Positions 1 through 8,190 of a DNA stretch of 64,000 nt are shown here, one piece after another (positions within the stretch are counted from its first letter, which is position 1; each line of letters begins with the position of its first letter). The notes beneath the pieces were generated by a model. The model saw only the letters and a list, made by a program, of their open reading frames with translations. It did no database searches and was not told the origin of the DNA. Source of the DNA: Bradyrhizobium sp. CCBAU 53340 (GTDB lineage Bacteria; Pseudomonadota; Alphaproteobacteria; Rhizobiales; Xanthobacteraceae); contig NZ_CP030055.1 in assembly GCF_015291645.1 (NCBI RefSeq), forward strand, positions 1,426,001-1,490,000. Reading direction: 5' to 3'. The position numbers and the translations under genes were made by a program.

Positions 1-921
1 CTCGACGCCACCTTCGAAGCAGTCGGCGCGCACCGAGACCTTCGTCACCTTGTGCCCGAAATCCTCGTCCGGCGACAGCCGCATCGAGAGGATGCGCGAT
101 TTCGAGCGCGAGGCGTTGCGTGACTTGACGCGCCACAGGCCGCCATTGAACAGGCCCTTCTTGCGGTTGTTGCGCAGGCACACCAGCTTGTCGCCGGCGA
201 CCGGAAACACGTCCTCGATGTTCTGGCGCTGGCGCACCCGCATGTTGTAGGCGCGGCGGGTGTTGTTGCGGCCGACCAGGACCTGGTCGGCGCCCATGAC
301 GCGATCAGGATCGAGTTCTTTCCGCGACACCACCTCGCTCTCGCCGTAGCGGCCGATGTCGAGCTCGCGCCCCTCGCGCACGTCCATCGACATCCGCACG
401 ATCGGATCGTCTTGGGCCTGGCGGTGCACCTCGGTCAGCATCGCGTCCGGCTCTGAATTGGTGAAGAAGCCGCCGCCCTGGATCGGCGGCAGCTGCGCGG
501 GATCGCCCAGCACCAGCAGCGGGCAGTCGAATGACATCAGGTCGCGCCCCAGTTCGGCGTCGACCATCGAGCATTCGTCGATCACGATCAGCTTGGCCTT
601 GGAGGCCGGCGCATCGTCCCACAATTCGAAGCTCGGCTGCTCCTCGCCGGATTCCCGGGCGCGGTAGATCAGCGAATGGATGGTGGAGGCTTCGTCGCAA
701 CCCTTGTTGCGCATGACGAGCGCGGCCTTGCCGGTGAATGCCGCAAACTTCACCTCGCCGTCGACGCCTTCGGCGATGTGCCGCGCCAGCGTGGTCTTGC
801 CGGTGCCGGCAAAGCCGAACAGGCGGAAAATCGGCGGCGTGCCGTTCCGGCCGGGCTTGGCCTTGAGCCAGTCGCCGACGGCCTTGAGAGCGGCATCCTG
901 ATGCGGAGTGAAAGTGGCCAT
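1..921 (-). CDS. RecD2/Dda-like ATP-dependent DNA helicase (3' part beyond left edge)
   Basis: Superfamily 1 helicase, probably acting in DNA repair or recombination. The 307 codons present are the N-terminal part; the frame is open to base 1, so the C-terminus lies outside the window. Visible motifs: Walker A GFAGTGKTT (residues 36-44), Walker B LIVIDECSM (111-119), motif III GDPAQLPP (139-146) and LTEVHRQ (162-168), the order found in RecD2 and phage Dda type helicases. The ATG at 921 opens with MATFTPHQDAALKAV, a natural N-terminus for this family, although I see no good Shine-Dalgarno. There is no RecB/RecC gene beside it, so it is more likely a stand-alone RecD-like enzyme than an exonuclease V subunit. 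It is divergent from the nap operon across about 390 bases. Confidence 0.85.
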   Translation of the reverse strand, partial: MATFTPHQDAALKAVGDWLKAKPGRNGTPPIFRLFGFAGTGKTTLARHIAEGVDGEVKFAAFTGKAALVMRNKGCDEASTIHSLIYRARESGEEQPSFELWDDAPASKAKLIVIDECSMVDAELGRDLMSFDCPLLVLGDPAQLPPIQGGGFFTNSEPDAMLTEVHRQAQDDPIVRMSMDVREGRELDIGRYGESEVVSRKELDPDRVMGADQVLVGRNNTRRAYNMRVRQRQNIEDVFPVAGDKLVCLRNNRKKGLFNGGLWRVKSRNASRSKSRILSMRLSPDEDFGHKVTKVSVRADCFEGGVE

Positions 922-1174
922 ATCTGTCTTGAGGAGGGACGGAATCGGGGCGATTCGTCGCTCCTCAAGGTAACCATTCGACCCACCCTTTCAAGGCAGA
1001 TGAGCGCTCGAGGATCGATGTGGGCCACCTCTCCGATCCGCGTCCTTCCGCCGTCCCTGCCGGCCTCGTCGGCGCTGAAATGAAGGTCGGGTAAAGGCCT
1101 GCGTTGATTGATGCAATTTCGTGCAGCGACGATGCAGGGCTTCATCGTTTCTCGAGCGTCGGCGCGATGCCTGG

Positions 1175-1188
1175 TTGATCTAGCGCAA
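1175..1188 (+). promoter_or_regulatory. FixK2/FNR-type binding site of the nap operon
   Basis: TTGATCTAGCGCAA fits the Bradyrhizobium FixK2 pattern TTGA-N6-GCAA. Class II activation places such a box near -41, which puts transcription start around 1223, roughly 90 bases before napF. FixK2 control of periplasmic nitrate reductase genes under low oxygen is established in Bradyrhizobium. The assignment here is from the motif and its position only. Confidence 0.75.
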
Positions 1189-1242
1189 GGTGATCTCGAC
1201 GGCACGAACCTATGTTCCGCAGCGGTGACAATGGCGTCGACC

Positions 1243-1268
1243 GAGATGCGCCCGAAGGGGCGCATCTC
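1243..1268 (+). promoter_or_regulatory. Leader hairpin of the nap mRNA
   Basis: A perfect 11-bp inverted repeat, GAGATGCGCCC then loop GAAG then GGGCGCATCTC. It lies between the start site predicted from the FixK box (about 1223) and napF (1311), so it would form in the untranslated leader. No T-run follows, so it is not a simple terminator. It could stabilise the messenger or control translation. Confidence 0.6.
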
Positions 1269-1310
1269 CTGGACAATTCCTGAAGCGGGTCTGCCCGCGG
1301 GGATTCGGAT

Positions 1311-1670
1311 ATGCCGAGACCAATGTCACGACGCTCGCTCTTCTCCGCCGTTCTGCCTTTTTCATCCGGCCGCGACGCGCTTGTGCCGCGCATGGAGGAT
1401 GCGCGCCCCGAACAGGTGGCGACCGTCTCCAGTGCGAGCGCCTGCGTCGAAAGACATGGCGTGGTCTGTCGCCGGTGCGTCGAGGCTTGTGAGCATTCCG
1501 CCATCCGCATTCTCGCGCGCGAGAAGCTGGGCGCCGTGATCGATGCTGCAGCCTGCACGGGCTGCGGCGATTGCATCCCGGTCTGCCCGGTCGAAGCCAT
1601 CGCGCTCGCGCCGCGCGATCGAATTGCGCTCGTATCCGAACTTGCAAACCTGGTCGTGCAAAATGGCTGA
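1311..1670 (+). CDS. napF: NapF-like ferredoxin, short form
   Basis: Cytoplasmic iron-sulfur protein of the periplasmic nitrate reductase system; E. coli NapF interacts with NapA before export. 119 residues with two [4Fe-4S] sets: Cys45, 53, 56, 60 and Cys82, 85, 88, 92. The first has the unusual wide spacing (C-x7-C-x2-C-x3-C) also found in E. coli NapF. E. coli NapF is about 164 residues with further N-terminal cysteine clusters, which are absent here. The N-terminus keeps a SRRSLF segment. Start 1311 has a GGGG stretch upstream; 1323 is an alternative ATG. The stop overlaps the napD start. First gene of the operon. Confidence 0.8.
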   Translation: MPRPMSRRSLFSAVLPFSSGRDALVPRMEDARPEQVATVSSASACVERHGVVCRRCVEACEHSAIRILAREKLGAVIDAAACTGCGDCIPVCPVEAIALAPRDRIALVSELANLVVQNG

Positions 1671-1998
1671 AGCCACCAACATCTGCGGCGTTGCCGTCTA
1701 TCTCGCACCGGACAGAGCGAGCGATCTGATGGACCGGATCCTGGCGCTGCCCGGCGTCGAGCTGGAAGCTGCATCCGGCGAAAACAGGCTTGCTTTGACC
1801 GTCGTCGACACCGCGGCCTCGCTCGCGATCGACCAGATCGCGGCCATGCATCGCCTGCCCGGTGTCGTCGCCGCCTCCCTGATCTTTCACGCATTCGATG
1901 CGCCCGACGACGAGAGCGCTGTCGAGACCGCGGCGGCCGCATGCTGCGGCGGCCTCTGCCAGGAGTCCGGCGCGCACGCGCGCGCTTCCGCAATTTGA
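1663..1998 (+). CDS. napD: NapD, chaperone for NapA export
   Basis: Small cytoplasmic chaperone (111 residues) that binds the twin-arginine signal peptide of NapA and holds back export until the molybdenum cofactor is inserted. The ICGVAVY opening and the [10 protein letters not shown] and [12 protein letters not shown] segments fit the ferredoxin-like NapD fold. The ATG at 1663 lies inside the end of napF (8 bases overlap), indicating translational coupling, and napA follows after 26 bases. The Ala/Cys-rich C-terminal tail after about residue 85 is longer than in E. coli NapD (87 residues). Confidence 0.85.
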   Translation: MAEATNICGVAVYLAPDRASDLMDRILALPGVELEAASGENRLALTVVDTAASLAIDQIAAMHRLPGVVAASLIFHAFDAPDDESAVETAAAACCGGLCQESGAHARASAI

Positions 1999-2024
1999 GA
2001 TTCGTTGAGCCGGAGAGACCGACG

Positions 2025-4574
2025 ATGGTGACGAAACTGACGAACAAGAATGAAGCCACGGCGAGCCGCCGCGATGCGCTGAAGGCGGCCGCCGCGGTCG
2101 CCGCCGCCTCGACGATCGGCGTGACGCTGCCGGGTGTGGTGGCCGCGCAGCCCGGCAAGACCGACGGCATCCGCTGGGACAAGGGCGTGTGCCGCTTCTG
2201 CGGCACCGGTTGCGGCGTCATCGTCGGCACCAAGAACGGCAAGGTCGTGGCGACGCAGGGCGATCCCGATGCGCCGGTCAATCGCGGCCTCAATTGCATC
2301 AAGGGCTATTTCCTGTCGAAGATCATGTACGGCGAGGACCGGCTGACCCAGCCGATGCTGCGCATGAAGAACGGCAAGTTCGACAAGAACGGCGAGTTCA
2401 CGCCGATCTCCTGGGACGAGGCCTTCAGGCTCATGGCCGAGAAGTGGAAGGCGGCGTTGAAGGCCGGCGGTCCCTCGACCATCGGCATGTTCGGCTCGGG
2501 CCAGTGGACGATCTGGGAAGGCTATGCCGCAGCCAAGCTGCACAAGGCCGGCTTCCGCACCAACAACCTCGATCCGAACGCGCGCCACTGCATGGCCTCG
2601 GCCGTCACCGGCTTCATGCGCACCTTCGGCATCGACGAGCCGATGGGCTGTTACGACGACATCGAGCAGGCCGACGCCTTCGTGCTGTGGGGCTCGAACA
2701 TGGCGGAGATGCATCCGATCCTGTGGTCGCGCCTGACCGACCGCCGCCTCACCCACGAGGGATGCGAGGTCCACGTGCTTTCCACCTTCGAGCATCGCTC
2801 GTTCGAGCTTGCCGACAATCCGCTGGTGTTCACGCCGCAGAGCGATCTGGCGATCCTCAACTACATCCAGAACTACATCGTCAATTCCGGCGCTGTTAAC
2901 AAGGACTTCGTCGAGAAGCACGTCGAGTTCGCCTCCACCGTGACCGACATCGGCTACGGGCTGCGTCCGACCCATGCGCTCGAGGTCAAGGCGGTCAACG
3001 CCGCGCACAAGGCCGGCAAGGACGGCGCGCTCGATCCGGCCGGCTTCAAGGACAAGATCGGCTTCGAGGAATACAAGAAGCTGCTCGAGCCCTACACGCT
3101 CGACTACGCCAACAAGATGTCGGGCGTGCCGAAGGAGAATCTGGAGCGGCTCGCCAAGCTCTACGCCGATCCGAAGAAGAAGGTCGTCTCGTACTGGACG
3201 ATGGGCTTCAACCAGCATGCGCGCGGCACGTGGGTCAACAACATGATCTACAACGTGCACCTCTTGGTCGGTAAGATCTCCGAACCCGGCAACGGCCCGT
3301 TCTCGCTGACCGGCCAGCCCTCGGCCTGCGGCACCGCGCGCGAGGTCGGCACGTTCGCGCATCGCCTGCCGGCCGATCTGGTCGTCACCAACCCGAAGCA
3401 TCGCGAGACGGCCGAGAAGCTGTGGCAGCTGCCCGAAGGCACCATCCCGGCCAACATCGGCTACCACGCCGTGCTGCAGAACCGGATGCTGAAGGACGGC
3501 AAGCTGAACGCCTATTGGGTTCAGTGCAACAACAACATGCAGACCGGCGCCAACATGAACGAGGAGGGCTATCCCGGCTACCGCAATCCGGCCGCCTTCG
3601 TCGTCGTCTCCGATCCCTATCCGACCGTGACCACGCTGGCCGCGGACCTCATCCTGCCGACCGCGATGTGGATGGAGAAGGAAGGCGCCTATGGCAACGC
3701 CGAGCGCCGCACCCAGTTCTGGCGCCAGCAGGTGAAGGCGCCGGGCGAAGCCCGGTCCGATCTCTGGCAGCTGATCGAGTTCTCGAAATACTTCAAGGTC
3801 GAGGAGGTCTGGCCCGAGGAACTGATCGCGAAGAAGCCGGAGGTTCGCGGCAAGACGCTTTACGACGTGCTCTACGCCAACGGCGAGGTGAACAAGTTTC
3901 CGATCACCGAATGCCAGAAGGGTTTTGACAATTCCGAGAGCGCGGCGTTCGGCTTCTATGTGCAGAAGGGCCTGTTCGAGGAATACGCGAAATTCGGCCG
4001 CGGCCATGGCCACGATCTCGCGGATTTCGAGCAGTATCACCAGGCGCGCGGCCTGCGCTGGCCTGTGGTCAACAACAAGGAGACGCTCTGGCGCTTCCGC
4101 GAGGGCTACGATCCCTACGTCAAGCCGGGCGAGGGCGTCTCGTTCTACGGCAAGCCGGACAACAAGGCGCGCATCATCTTCTGCCCGTTCGAGCCGGCGG
4201 CCGAAACGCCCGACAAGGATTTTGACCTGTGGCTGTGCACCGGCCGCGTGCTGGAGCACTGGCATTCCGGCTCGATGACGCGCCGCGTGCCGGAGCTGCA
4301 CCGTGCGGTGCCCGCGGCGACGCTGTTCATGCATCCGGACGATGCGGCCGAGCGCAAGCTCTTGCGCGGCCAGCCGGTGAAGATCCAGACGCGGCGCGGC
4401 GAGGTGGTCACGCGGGTCGAGACCAAGGGCCGCAACAAGCCGCCGCGCGGCCTCGTCTACTTCCCCTTCTTCGATGAGAACCAGCTCGCCAATCAGCTCA
4501 CGCTGGATGCGACCTGCCCGATCTCGAAGGAGACCGACTACAAGAAATGCGCCTGCCGCGTGACGTCGGCTTAA
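2025..4574 (+). CDS. napA: Periplasmic nitrate reductase catalytic subunit NapA
   Basis: Molybdenum bis-MGD enzyme that reduces nitrate to nitrite in the periplasm, taking electrons from NapB. 849 residues, normal for the family. Twin-arginine signal ASRRDALKA at residues 13-21 followed by an Ala-rich stretch; [4Fe-4S] ligands Cys56, 59, 63 and 91; the Mo-ligating Cys189 lies in [12 protein letters not shown]. The long match in style to E. coli NapA ([21 protein letters not shown]) is clear. Start 2025 gives the signal peptide directly and has GGAGAG about 10 bases upstream. Located between napD and napG in one operon. Confidence 0.98.
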   Translation: MVTKLTNKNEATASRRDALKAAAAVAAASTIGVTLPGVVAAQPGKTDGIRWDKGVCRFCGTGCGVIVGTKNGKVVATQGDPDAPVNRGLNCIKGYFLSKIMYGEDRLTQPMLRMKNGKFDKNGEFTPISWDEAFRLMAEKWKAALKAGGPSTIGMFGSGQWTIWEGYAAAKLHKAGFRTNNLDPNARHCMASAVTGFMRTFGIDEPMGCYDDIEQADAFVLWGSNMAEMHPILWSRLTDRRLTHEGCEVHVLSTFEHRSFELADNPLVFTPQSDLAILNYIQNYIVNSGAVNKDFVEKHVEFASTVTDIGYGLRPTHALEVKAVNAAHKAGKDGALDPAGFKDKIGFEEYKKLLEPYTLDYANKMSGVPKENLERLAKLYADPKKKVVSYWTMGFNQHARGTWVNNMIYNVHLLVGKISEPGNGPFSLTGQPSACGTAREVGTFAHRLPADLVVTNPKHRETAEKLWQLPEGTIPANIGYHAVLQNRMLKDGKLNAYWVQCNNNMQTGANMNEEGYPGYRNPAAFVVVSDPYPTVTTLAADLILPTAMWMEKEGAYGNAERRTQFWRQQVKAPGEARSDLWQLIEFSKYFKVEEVWPEELIAKKPEVRGKTLYDVLYANGEVNKFPITECQKGFDNSESAAFGFYVQKGLFEEYAKFGRGHGHDLADFEQYHQARGLRWPVVNNKETLWRFREGYDPYVKPGEGVSFYGKPDNKARIIFCPFEPAAETPDKDFDLWLCTGRVLEHWHSGSMTRRVPELHRAVPAATLFMHPDDAAERKLLRGQPVKIQTRRGEVVTRVETKGRNKPPRGLVYFPFFDENQLANQLTLDATCPISKETDYKKCACRVTSA

Positions 4575-4592
4575 ACCCTCGATGGACGAGCC

Positions 4593-5357
4593 ATGTCGGA
4601 TTCGAGCTCAAGCATCCCGCGTGATCCGCGGCGCCGCAAGGCGCTGCAGGACATGACACGCTTCGGCGGCGGCGCAGCCGTCGCCGCGACGATGCTGACC
4701 GGATTCGGCGTGTCGTCGCGGGCTAGACCTGCGCAGGCGCTGCGGCCGCCGGGGGCGCTGCCCGAGAAGGATTTCCTGGCGGCCTGCGTCCGCTGCGGCC
4801 TTTGCGTCCGCGATTGTCCCTATGACACGCTGAAGCTGTCGGATTGGGCGGACGGTCTGGCTCTGGGCACGCCCTTCTTCCAGGCGCGCAACGTGCCATG
4901 CGAGATGTGCGACACCATTCCCTGCGTCAAGGCCTGCCCGACGGGCGCGCTCGATCATGCGCTCACGGACATCGCCAAGGCCAAGATGGGCGTCGCCGTC
5001 ATCACCAGCCGCGAGACCTGTCTCAACCTGCAGGGCCTGCGCTGCGACGTCTGCTATCGGGTGTGTCCGGCGATCGACAAGGCGATCACGCTCGAGCTTT
5101 CGCATAACGCGCGCACCACCAAGCATGCGATCTTCGAGCCGGTCATCCACGCCGAGTACTGCACCGGCTGCGGCAAATGCGAGAAATCGTGCGTGCTGAC
5201 CGAGGCCGCAATCAAGGTGCTGCCGCTCGAGATCGCCGCGCTGAAGCAGGACGAGCACTACAAGCGCGGCTGGGAAGAGAAGTCCAAGGCAGGCGGAGCC
5301 CTGGTCGATGCGCCGCTCAAGCTGCCGGTGCGCAGGCCCGAGGGAGGCGCGCCATGA
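4593..5357 (+). CDS. napG: NapG ferredoxin-type quinol dehydrogenase component
   Basis: Periplasm-facing iron-sulfur protein that works with membrane NapH to pass electrons from quinol to NapC/NapB. 254 residues with four [4Fe-4S] sets: Cys65/68/71/75, 103/106/111/115, 143/151/154/158 and 190/193/196/200. The N-terminus carries RRRKALQD and a hydrophobic Gly/Ala stretch, a probable Tat signal. It follows E. coli NapG closely through LRPPGALPEKDF. Eighteen bases after napA; its TGA overlaps the napH ATG. Confidence 0.95.
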   Translation: MSDSSSSIPRDPRRRKALQDMTRFGGGAAVAATMLTGFGVSSRARPAQALRPPGALPEKDFLAACVRCGLCVRDCPYDTLKLSDWADGLALGTPFFQARNVPCEMCDTIPCVKACPTGALDHALTDIAKAKMGVAVITSRETCLNLQGLRCDVCYRVCPAIDKAITLELSHNARTTKHAIFEPVIHAEYCTGCGKCEKSCVLTEAAIKVLPLEIAALKQDEHYKRGWEEKSKAGGALVDAPLKLPVRRPEGGAP

Positions 5358-6298
5358 CGGCAAACGCCAGGCCCTACGTCGAAGCGCGCGCGGCGAAGGG
5401 GCTTTGGGCCGCCTCGCGCTTTCTCGTGCTGCGGCGGACCAGCCAGCTGTTCTTCCTCGCGCTGTTCCTGTCCGGGCCGCTGCTCGGCATCTGGATTGCC
5501 AAGGGCACGCTGGCCTCGTCGATGACGCTCGGCACGCTGCCCTTGACCGATCCGTTCGTTTTCCTGCAATCGCTGGCGGCACGGCATTGGCCGGAAGGCC
5601 TTTCGGCGATCGGCGCGGCCATCGTGCTCGCCTCCTATCTGCTGTTCGGCGGCCGCACCTATTGCTCCTGGGTCTGTCCCGTCAATCCGGTGACGGATCT
5701 CGCCGCCTGGCTGCGGCGGCGGCTGGGCATCACCGTCACGGCCAAGGTCCGCTCGAACCTCAGACTCTATTTTGTGGGCGCGGTGCTGGCGGCCTCCGCA
5801 TTGTCGGGCTCGATCGCCTGGGAGCTGATCAACCCGGTGACGGCGCTGCATCGCGCGCTGGTCTTCGGCCTCTGGTTCGGTGCCGGTGGCACGGTGGCGA
5901 TCTTCATTTTCGATCTCCTGGTCGTCAAGCACGGCTGGTGCGGGCATCTTTGCCCGATCGGCGCGTTCTACGGCCAGATCGGCAAGGTCGCGCTGCTGCG
6001 CATCACCGCCGACAACCGCGCCGCCTGCAACGACTGCATGGATTGCTTTGCGGTCTGCCCCGAGCCGCATGTCATCAGCCCGGCGCTCAACGGCGAGCGC
6101 ACCGGTGCGACGCCTGTCATCACCGCGGGCGACTGCACACTCTGCGGCGCCTGCATCGATGTCTGCTCCAAGCAGGTCTTCCATCTCGGTCTGCGCGGCC
6201 GCAATGCCGTGCGGCCGGAATCTTCCACGACCGCGCTGCCGCCAGCGGCCCGCGTCTTCTCTTCCCCGCCGGCCGTCCTTGAAAGGGACCTCCCATGA
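5354..6298 (+). CDS. napH: NapH membrane ferredoxin-type quinol dehydrogenase
   Basis: Membrane quinol-oxidising partner of NapG. 314 residues with about four transmembrane segments (near 30-48, 84-98, 138-156, 168-192). Two Cys-x3-CysPro motifs characteristic of the family are present (Cys104/108 and Cys196/200), and the cytoplasmic C-terminal part has two [4Fe-4S] sets (Cys225/228/231/235 and 261/264/267/271). ATG at 5354 overlaps the napG stop as ATGA, and its own stop overlaps napB in the same way. The tail after residue 285 is low complexity. Confidence 0.95.
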   Translation: MTANARPYVEARAAKGLWAASRFLVLRRTSQLFFLALFLSGPLLGIWIAKGTLASSMTLGTLPLTDPFVFLQSLAARHWPEGLSAIGAAIVLASYLLFGGRTYCSWVCPVNPVTDLAAWLRRRLGITVTAKVRSNLRLYFVGAVLAASALSGSIAWELINPVTALHRALVFGLWFGAGGTVAIFIFDLLVVKHGWCGHLCPIGAFYGQIGKVALLRITADNRAACNDCMDCFAVCPEPHVISPALNGERTGATPVITAGDCTLCGACIDVCSKQVFHLGLRGRNAVRPESSTTALPPAARVFSSPPAVLERDLP

Positions 6299-6756
6299 CG
6301 TTTGTTCGACTGATTCCGTTGCTCGCGGCCACGGCCGTCGTTCTTGCCATTCCGTTTGCCGTGTCGGGCCCGCTTGCGCAGGAAGCCAAGCCGGTGAAGG
6401 CCTTGCGCGAAGCGCCCTTGACCGAGCTGTCGGCGCCGCCCGACGTGACCAAGCAGTCCGTGCCGGCCGGCGGCTTCGATCGCGCCTATCGTCAGCAGCC
6501 GCCGCTGATCCCGCACAAGATCGACGGCTATCAGATCACCACCCAGAACAATGCGTGCATGGGCTGCCATGACTGGCCCGGCAATACCCGCGTCAACGCG
6601 CCGAAGATCTCGGAAACTCACTATGTCGACCGCCAGGGCGTGCGGCTCGATAAGGTCGCAGGCACCCGCTATTTCTGCCAGCAATGCCACGTGCCGCAGG
6701 CCGACGCGAAGCCGCTGGTCGGCAACATCTTCCAGAACGCGACGCAGGCGAAGTGA
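6295..6756 (+). CDS. napB: NapB, diheme cytochrome c subunit of nitrate reductase
   Basis: Periplasmic electron-transfer subunit that binds NapA. 153 residues with a Sec signal peptide (hydrophobic about 8-24) and two heme-binding motifs, CMGCH (88-92) and CQQCH (128-132). The segment RAYRQQPPLIPHKIDGYQIT and the SETHYVDR segment (possible distal His ligands His74 and His109) are typical of NapB. It starts within the napH stop (ATGA) and napC follows after 7 bases. Confidence 0.95.
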   Translation: MTFVRLIPLLAATAVVLAIPFAVSGPLAQEAKPVKALREAPLTELSAPPDVTKQSVPAGGFDRAYRQQPPLIPHKIDGYQITTQNNACMGCHDWPGNTRVNAPKISETHYVDRQGVRLDKVAGTRYFCQQCHVPQADAKPLVGNIFQNATQAK

Positions 6757-6763
6757 GGCTGAT

Positions 6764-7480
6764 ATGCAGGACAGCAGCACTCCCGCCGCAATCGCAGCAG
6801 CGCAGCCGGGGCGCCTCAAGCGGCTGTGGCGCTGGTTCTTCTCGCCGACGGCCCGCTATGCCTGGGGGCTGATCGTCATCGTCGCCTTCGCCGCCGGCGT
6901 CGTGTTCTGGGGCGGCTTCAACTGGGCGATGGAGATGACGAACAACGAGCAGTTCTGCACCTCCTGTCACGAGATGAAGGAGAACGTGTACCTCGAATAC
7001 CGCAACACGATTCACTACTCCAACCGCACCGGCGTCCGCGCCAGCTGTCCGGATTGCCACGTGCCCCACGAATGGGGACACAAGGTCGTCCGCAAGATTC
7101 AGGCCTCGAACGAGGTGCTGCACAAGATCCTCGGCACCATCGGCACGCCGGAGAAGTTCAACGCGCACCGCATCGAGCTGGCCCGAAGCGTCTGGCGCGG
7201 CATGAAGACGACCGACTCGCGCGAGTGCCGCAACTGCCACAAGTTCGACCACATGGAGTACGCGGCGCAGGAGCCTCGCGCCTCCAAGCTGCACCAGACG
7301 GCGTTCGCACAGGGCAAGACCTGCATCGATTGCCACCAGGGCATCGCGCACAAGCTGCCGCCCAGGGCACAGGAGGAGTATCGCGACATGCTCGACCATA
7401 TCGACGAGGTTGGCCCCGTGCAGCGCCTGATCGACTTCCTGCAGGATGCCGACGTCGCCAAGGCGAAGGCGGCAAGGTGA
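6764..7480 (+). CDS. napC: NapC, membrane-anchored tetraheme cytochrome c
   Basis: NapC/NirT family quinol dehydrogenase feeding NapB. 238 residues: cytoplasmic N-terminus, one membrane anchor (about 32-50) and four CxxCH hemes at 65-69 (CTSCH), 95-99 (CPDCH), 155-159 (CRNCH) and 187-191 (CIDCH). The C-terminus extends some 40 residues past the last heme, longer than in E. coli NapC. With NapGH also present, two quinol-oxidising routes to NapB are encoded. Its TGA shares a base with the ATG of the next gene. Confidence 0.95.
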   Translation: MQDSSTPAAIAAAQPGRLKRLWRWFFSPTARYAWGLIVIVAFAAGVVFWGGFNWAMEMTNNEQFCTSCHEMKENVYLEYRNTIHYSNRTGVRASCPDCHVPHEWGHKVVRKIQASNEVLHKILGTIGTPEKFNAHRIELARSVWRGMKTTDSRECRNCHKFDHMEYAAQEPRASKLHQTAFAQGKTCIDCHQGIAHKLPPRAQEEYRDMLDHIDEVGPVQRLIDFLQDADVAKAKAAR

Positions 7481-8082
7481 TGGAGATGCTTGCACAAGGT
7501 CGCGACGCGACGGACGCCGCCGCCGGGCATTCCGCCGCCCTCTGCGTTGCCCTGGTCTATGATTCCAGCGCCGACCTGAACCGGTGGTTCGCCGGCCTCG
7601 TTGCCGAGCTGCGCCGTTCGGGCAAGGCGCTGGCCGGGTTGATCCAGGAGGACGTGCCCCAGGCGGGCCGGTCGCGCTGCGACATGGTTCTGCACGAGCT
7701 CGCCACCGGGCGGGCGATGTCGATCTCCGAGGATCTCGGCGCGGGCGCGATCTCCTGCCGCCTGTCGACGCCGCGGCTGCTTGAGGCGGCGCAACTGGTC
7801 GAGGCCCAGCTCGCTGATGCCGAAATCGTCTTTCTCAACAAGTTCGGCAAGGCCGAGGCGGAAGGCGGCGGGCTGCGCGACTTGATTGCGCATGGCATCG
7901 AGTCCGGCAAGAGCCTCGTGATCGGCATTCCCCGCGTCAACCTGAAGGCCTGGAGCGAGTTCTGCGGCGAGTTCTTCAGGACGGTCGAGGCGACGCTGGA
8001 GCCGCGCCCGGAGGCGATTGCCGCGCTTGCGGCTCTGCTTGGTCAGCCTCCGGTCGACGGCGAGCATCTGCACGTGATCTGA
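7480..8082 (+). CDS. DUF2478 family protein, last gene of the nap operon
   Basis: 200 residues, recognised as DUF2478 from the opening LCVALVYDSSADLNRWFAGL, the IQEDVP segment, the DLGAGAISCRLS stretch, the FLNKFGKAEAEGGGLRD segment and the GIPRVNLKAW end. Function is not established; the family tends to occur near molybdenum-related genes and the fold resembles nucleotide-binding proteins, but no classical Walker A is visible. The napC TGA and this ATG overlap (TGATG), so it is co-transcribed and probably translationally coupled. I infer a role in molybdenum cofactor supply or NapA maturation. Confidence 0.75.
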   Translation: MEMLAQGRDATDAAAGHSAALCVALVYDSSADLNRWFAGLVAELRRSGKALAGLIQEDVPQAGRSRCDMVLHELATGRAMSISEDLGAGAISCRLSTPRLLEAAQLVEAQLADAEIVFLNKFGKAEAEGGGLRDLIAHGIESGKSLVIGIPRVNLKAWSEFCGEFFRTVEATLEPRPEAIAALAALLGQPPVDGEHLHVI

Positions 8083-8190
8083 CGTTGCATCCAGCTCCGC
8101 TTCTTCCATGCCGCGGAATTGGCGGCGGGTGGACAGGATCGCGTCGCTCAATAGAATACCCGCAACAAGACAGTGCGGGAGAGCGACGCC

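Larger units (their letters stand above)
922..1310. other. Intergenic region between helicase and nap operon
   Basis: About 390 bases without a convincing gene. The half nearest napF holds a FixK-type box (1175-1188) and a perfect hairpin (1243-1268), listed separately. Open frames crossing it have no family resemblance and poor codon use. I see no NapE-like small membrane protein in any frame here. Confidence 0.7.

Noticed and set aside
1887..4334. Very long open frame on the strand opposite napA
   Set aside because: It mirrors the codons of napA; high-GC genes commonly give long antisense frames. napA is unambiguous.
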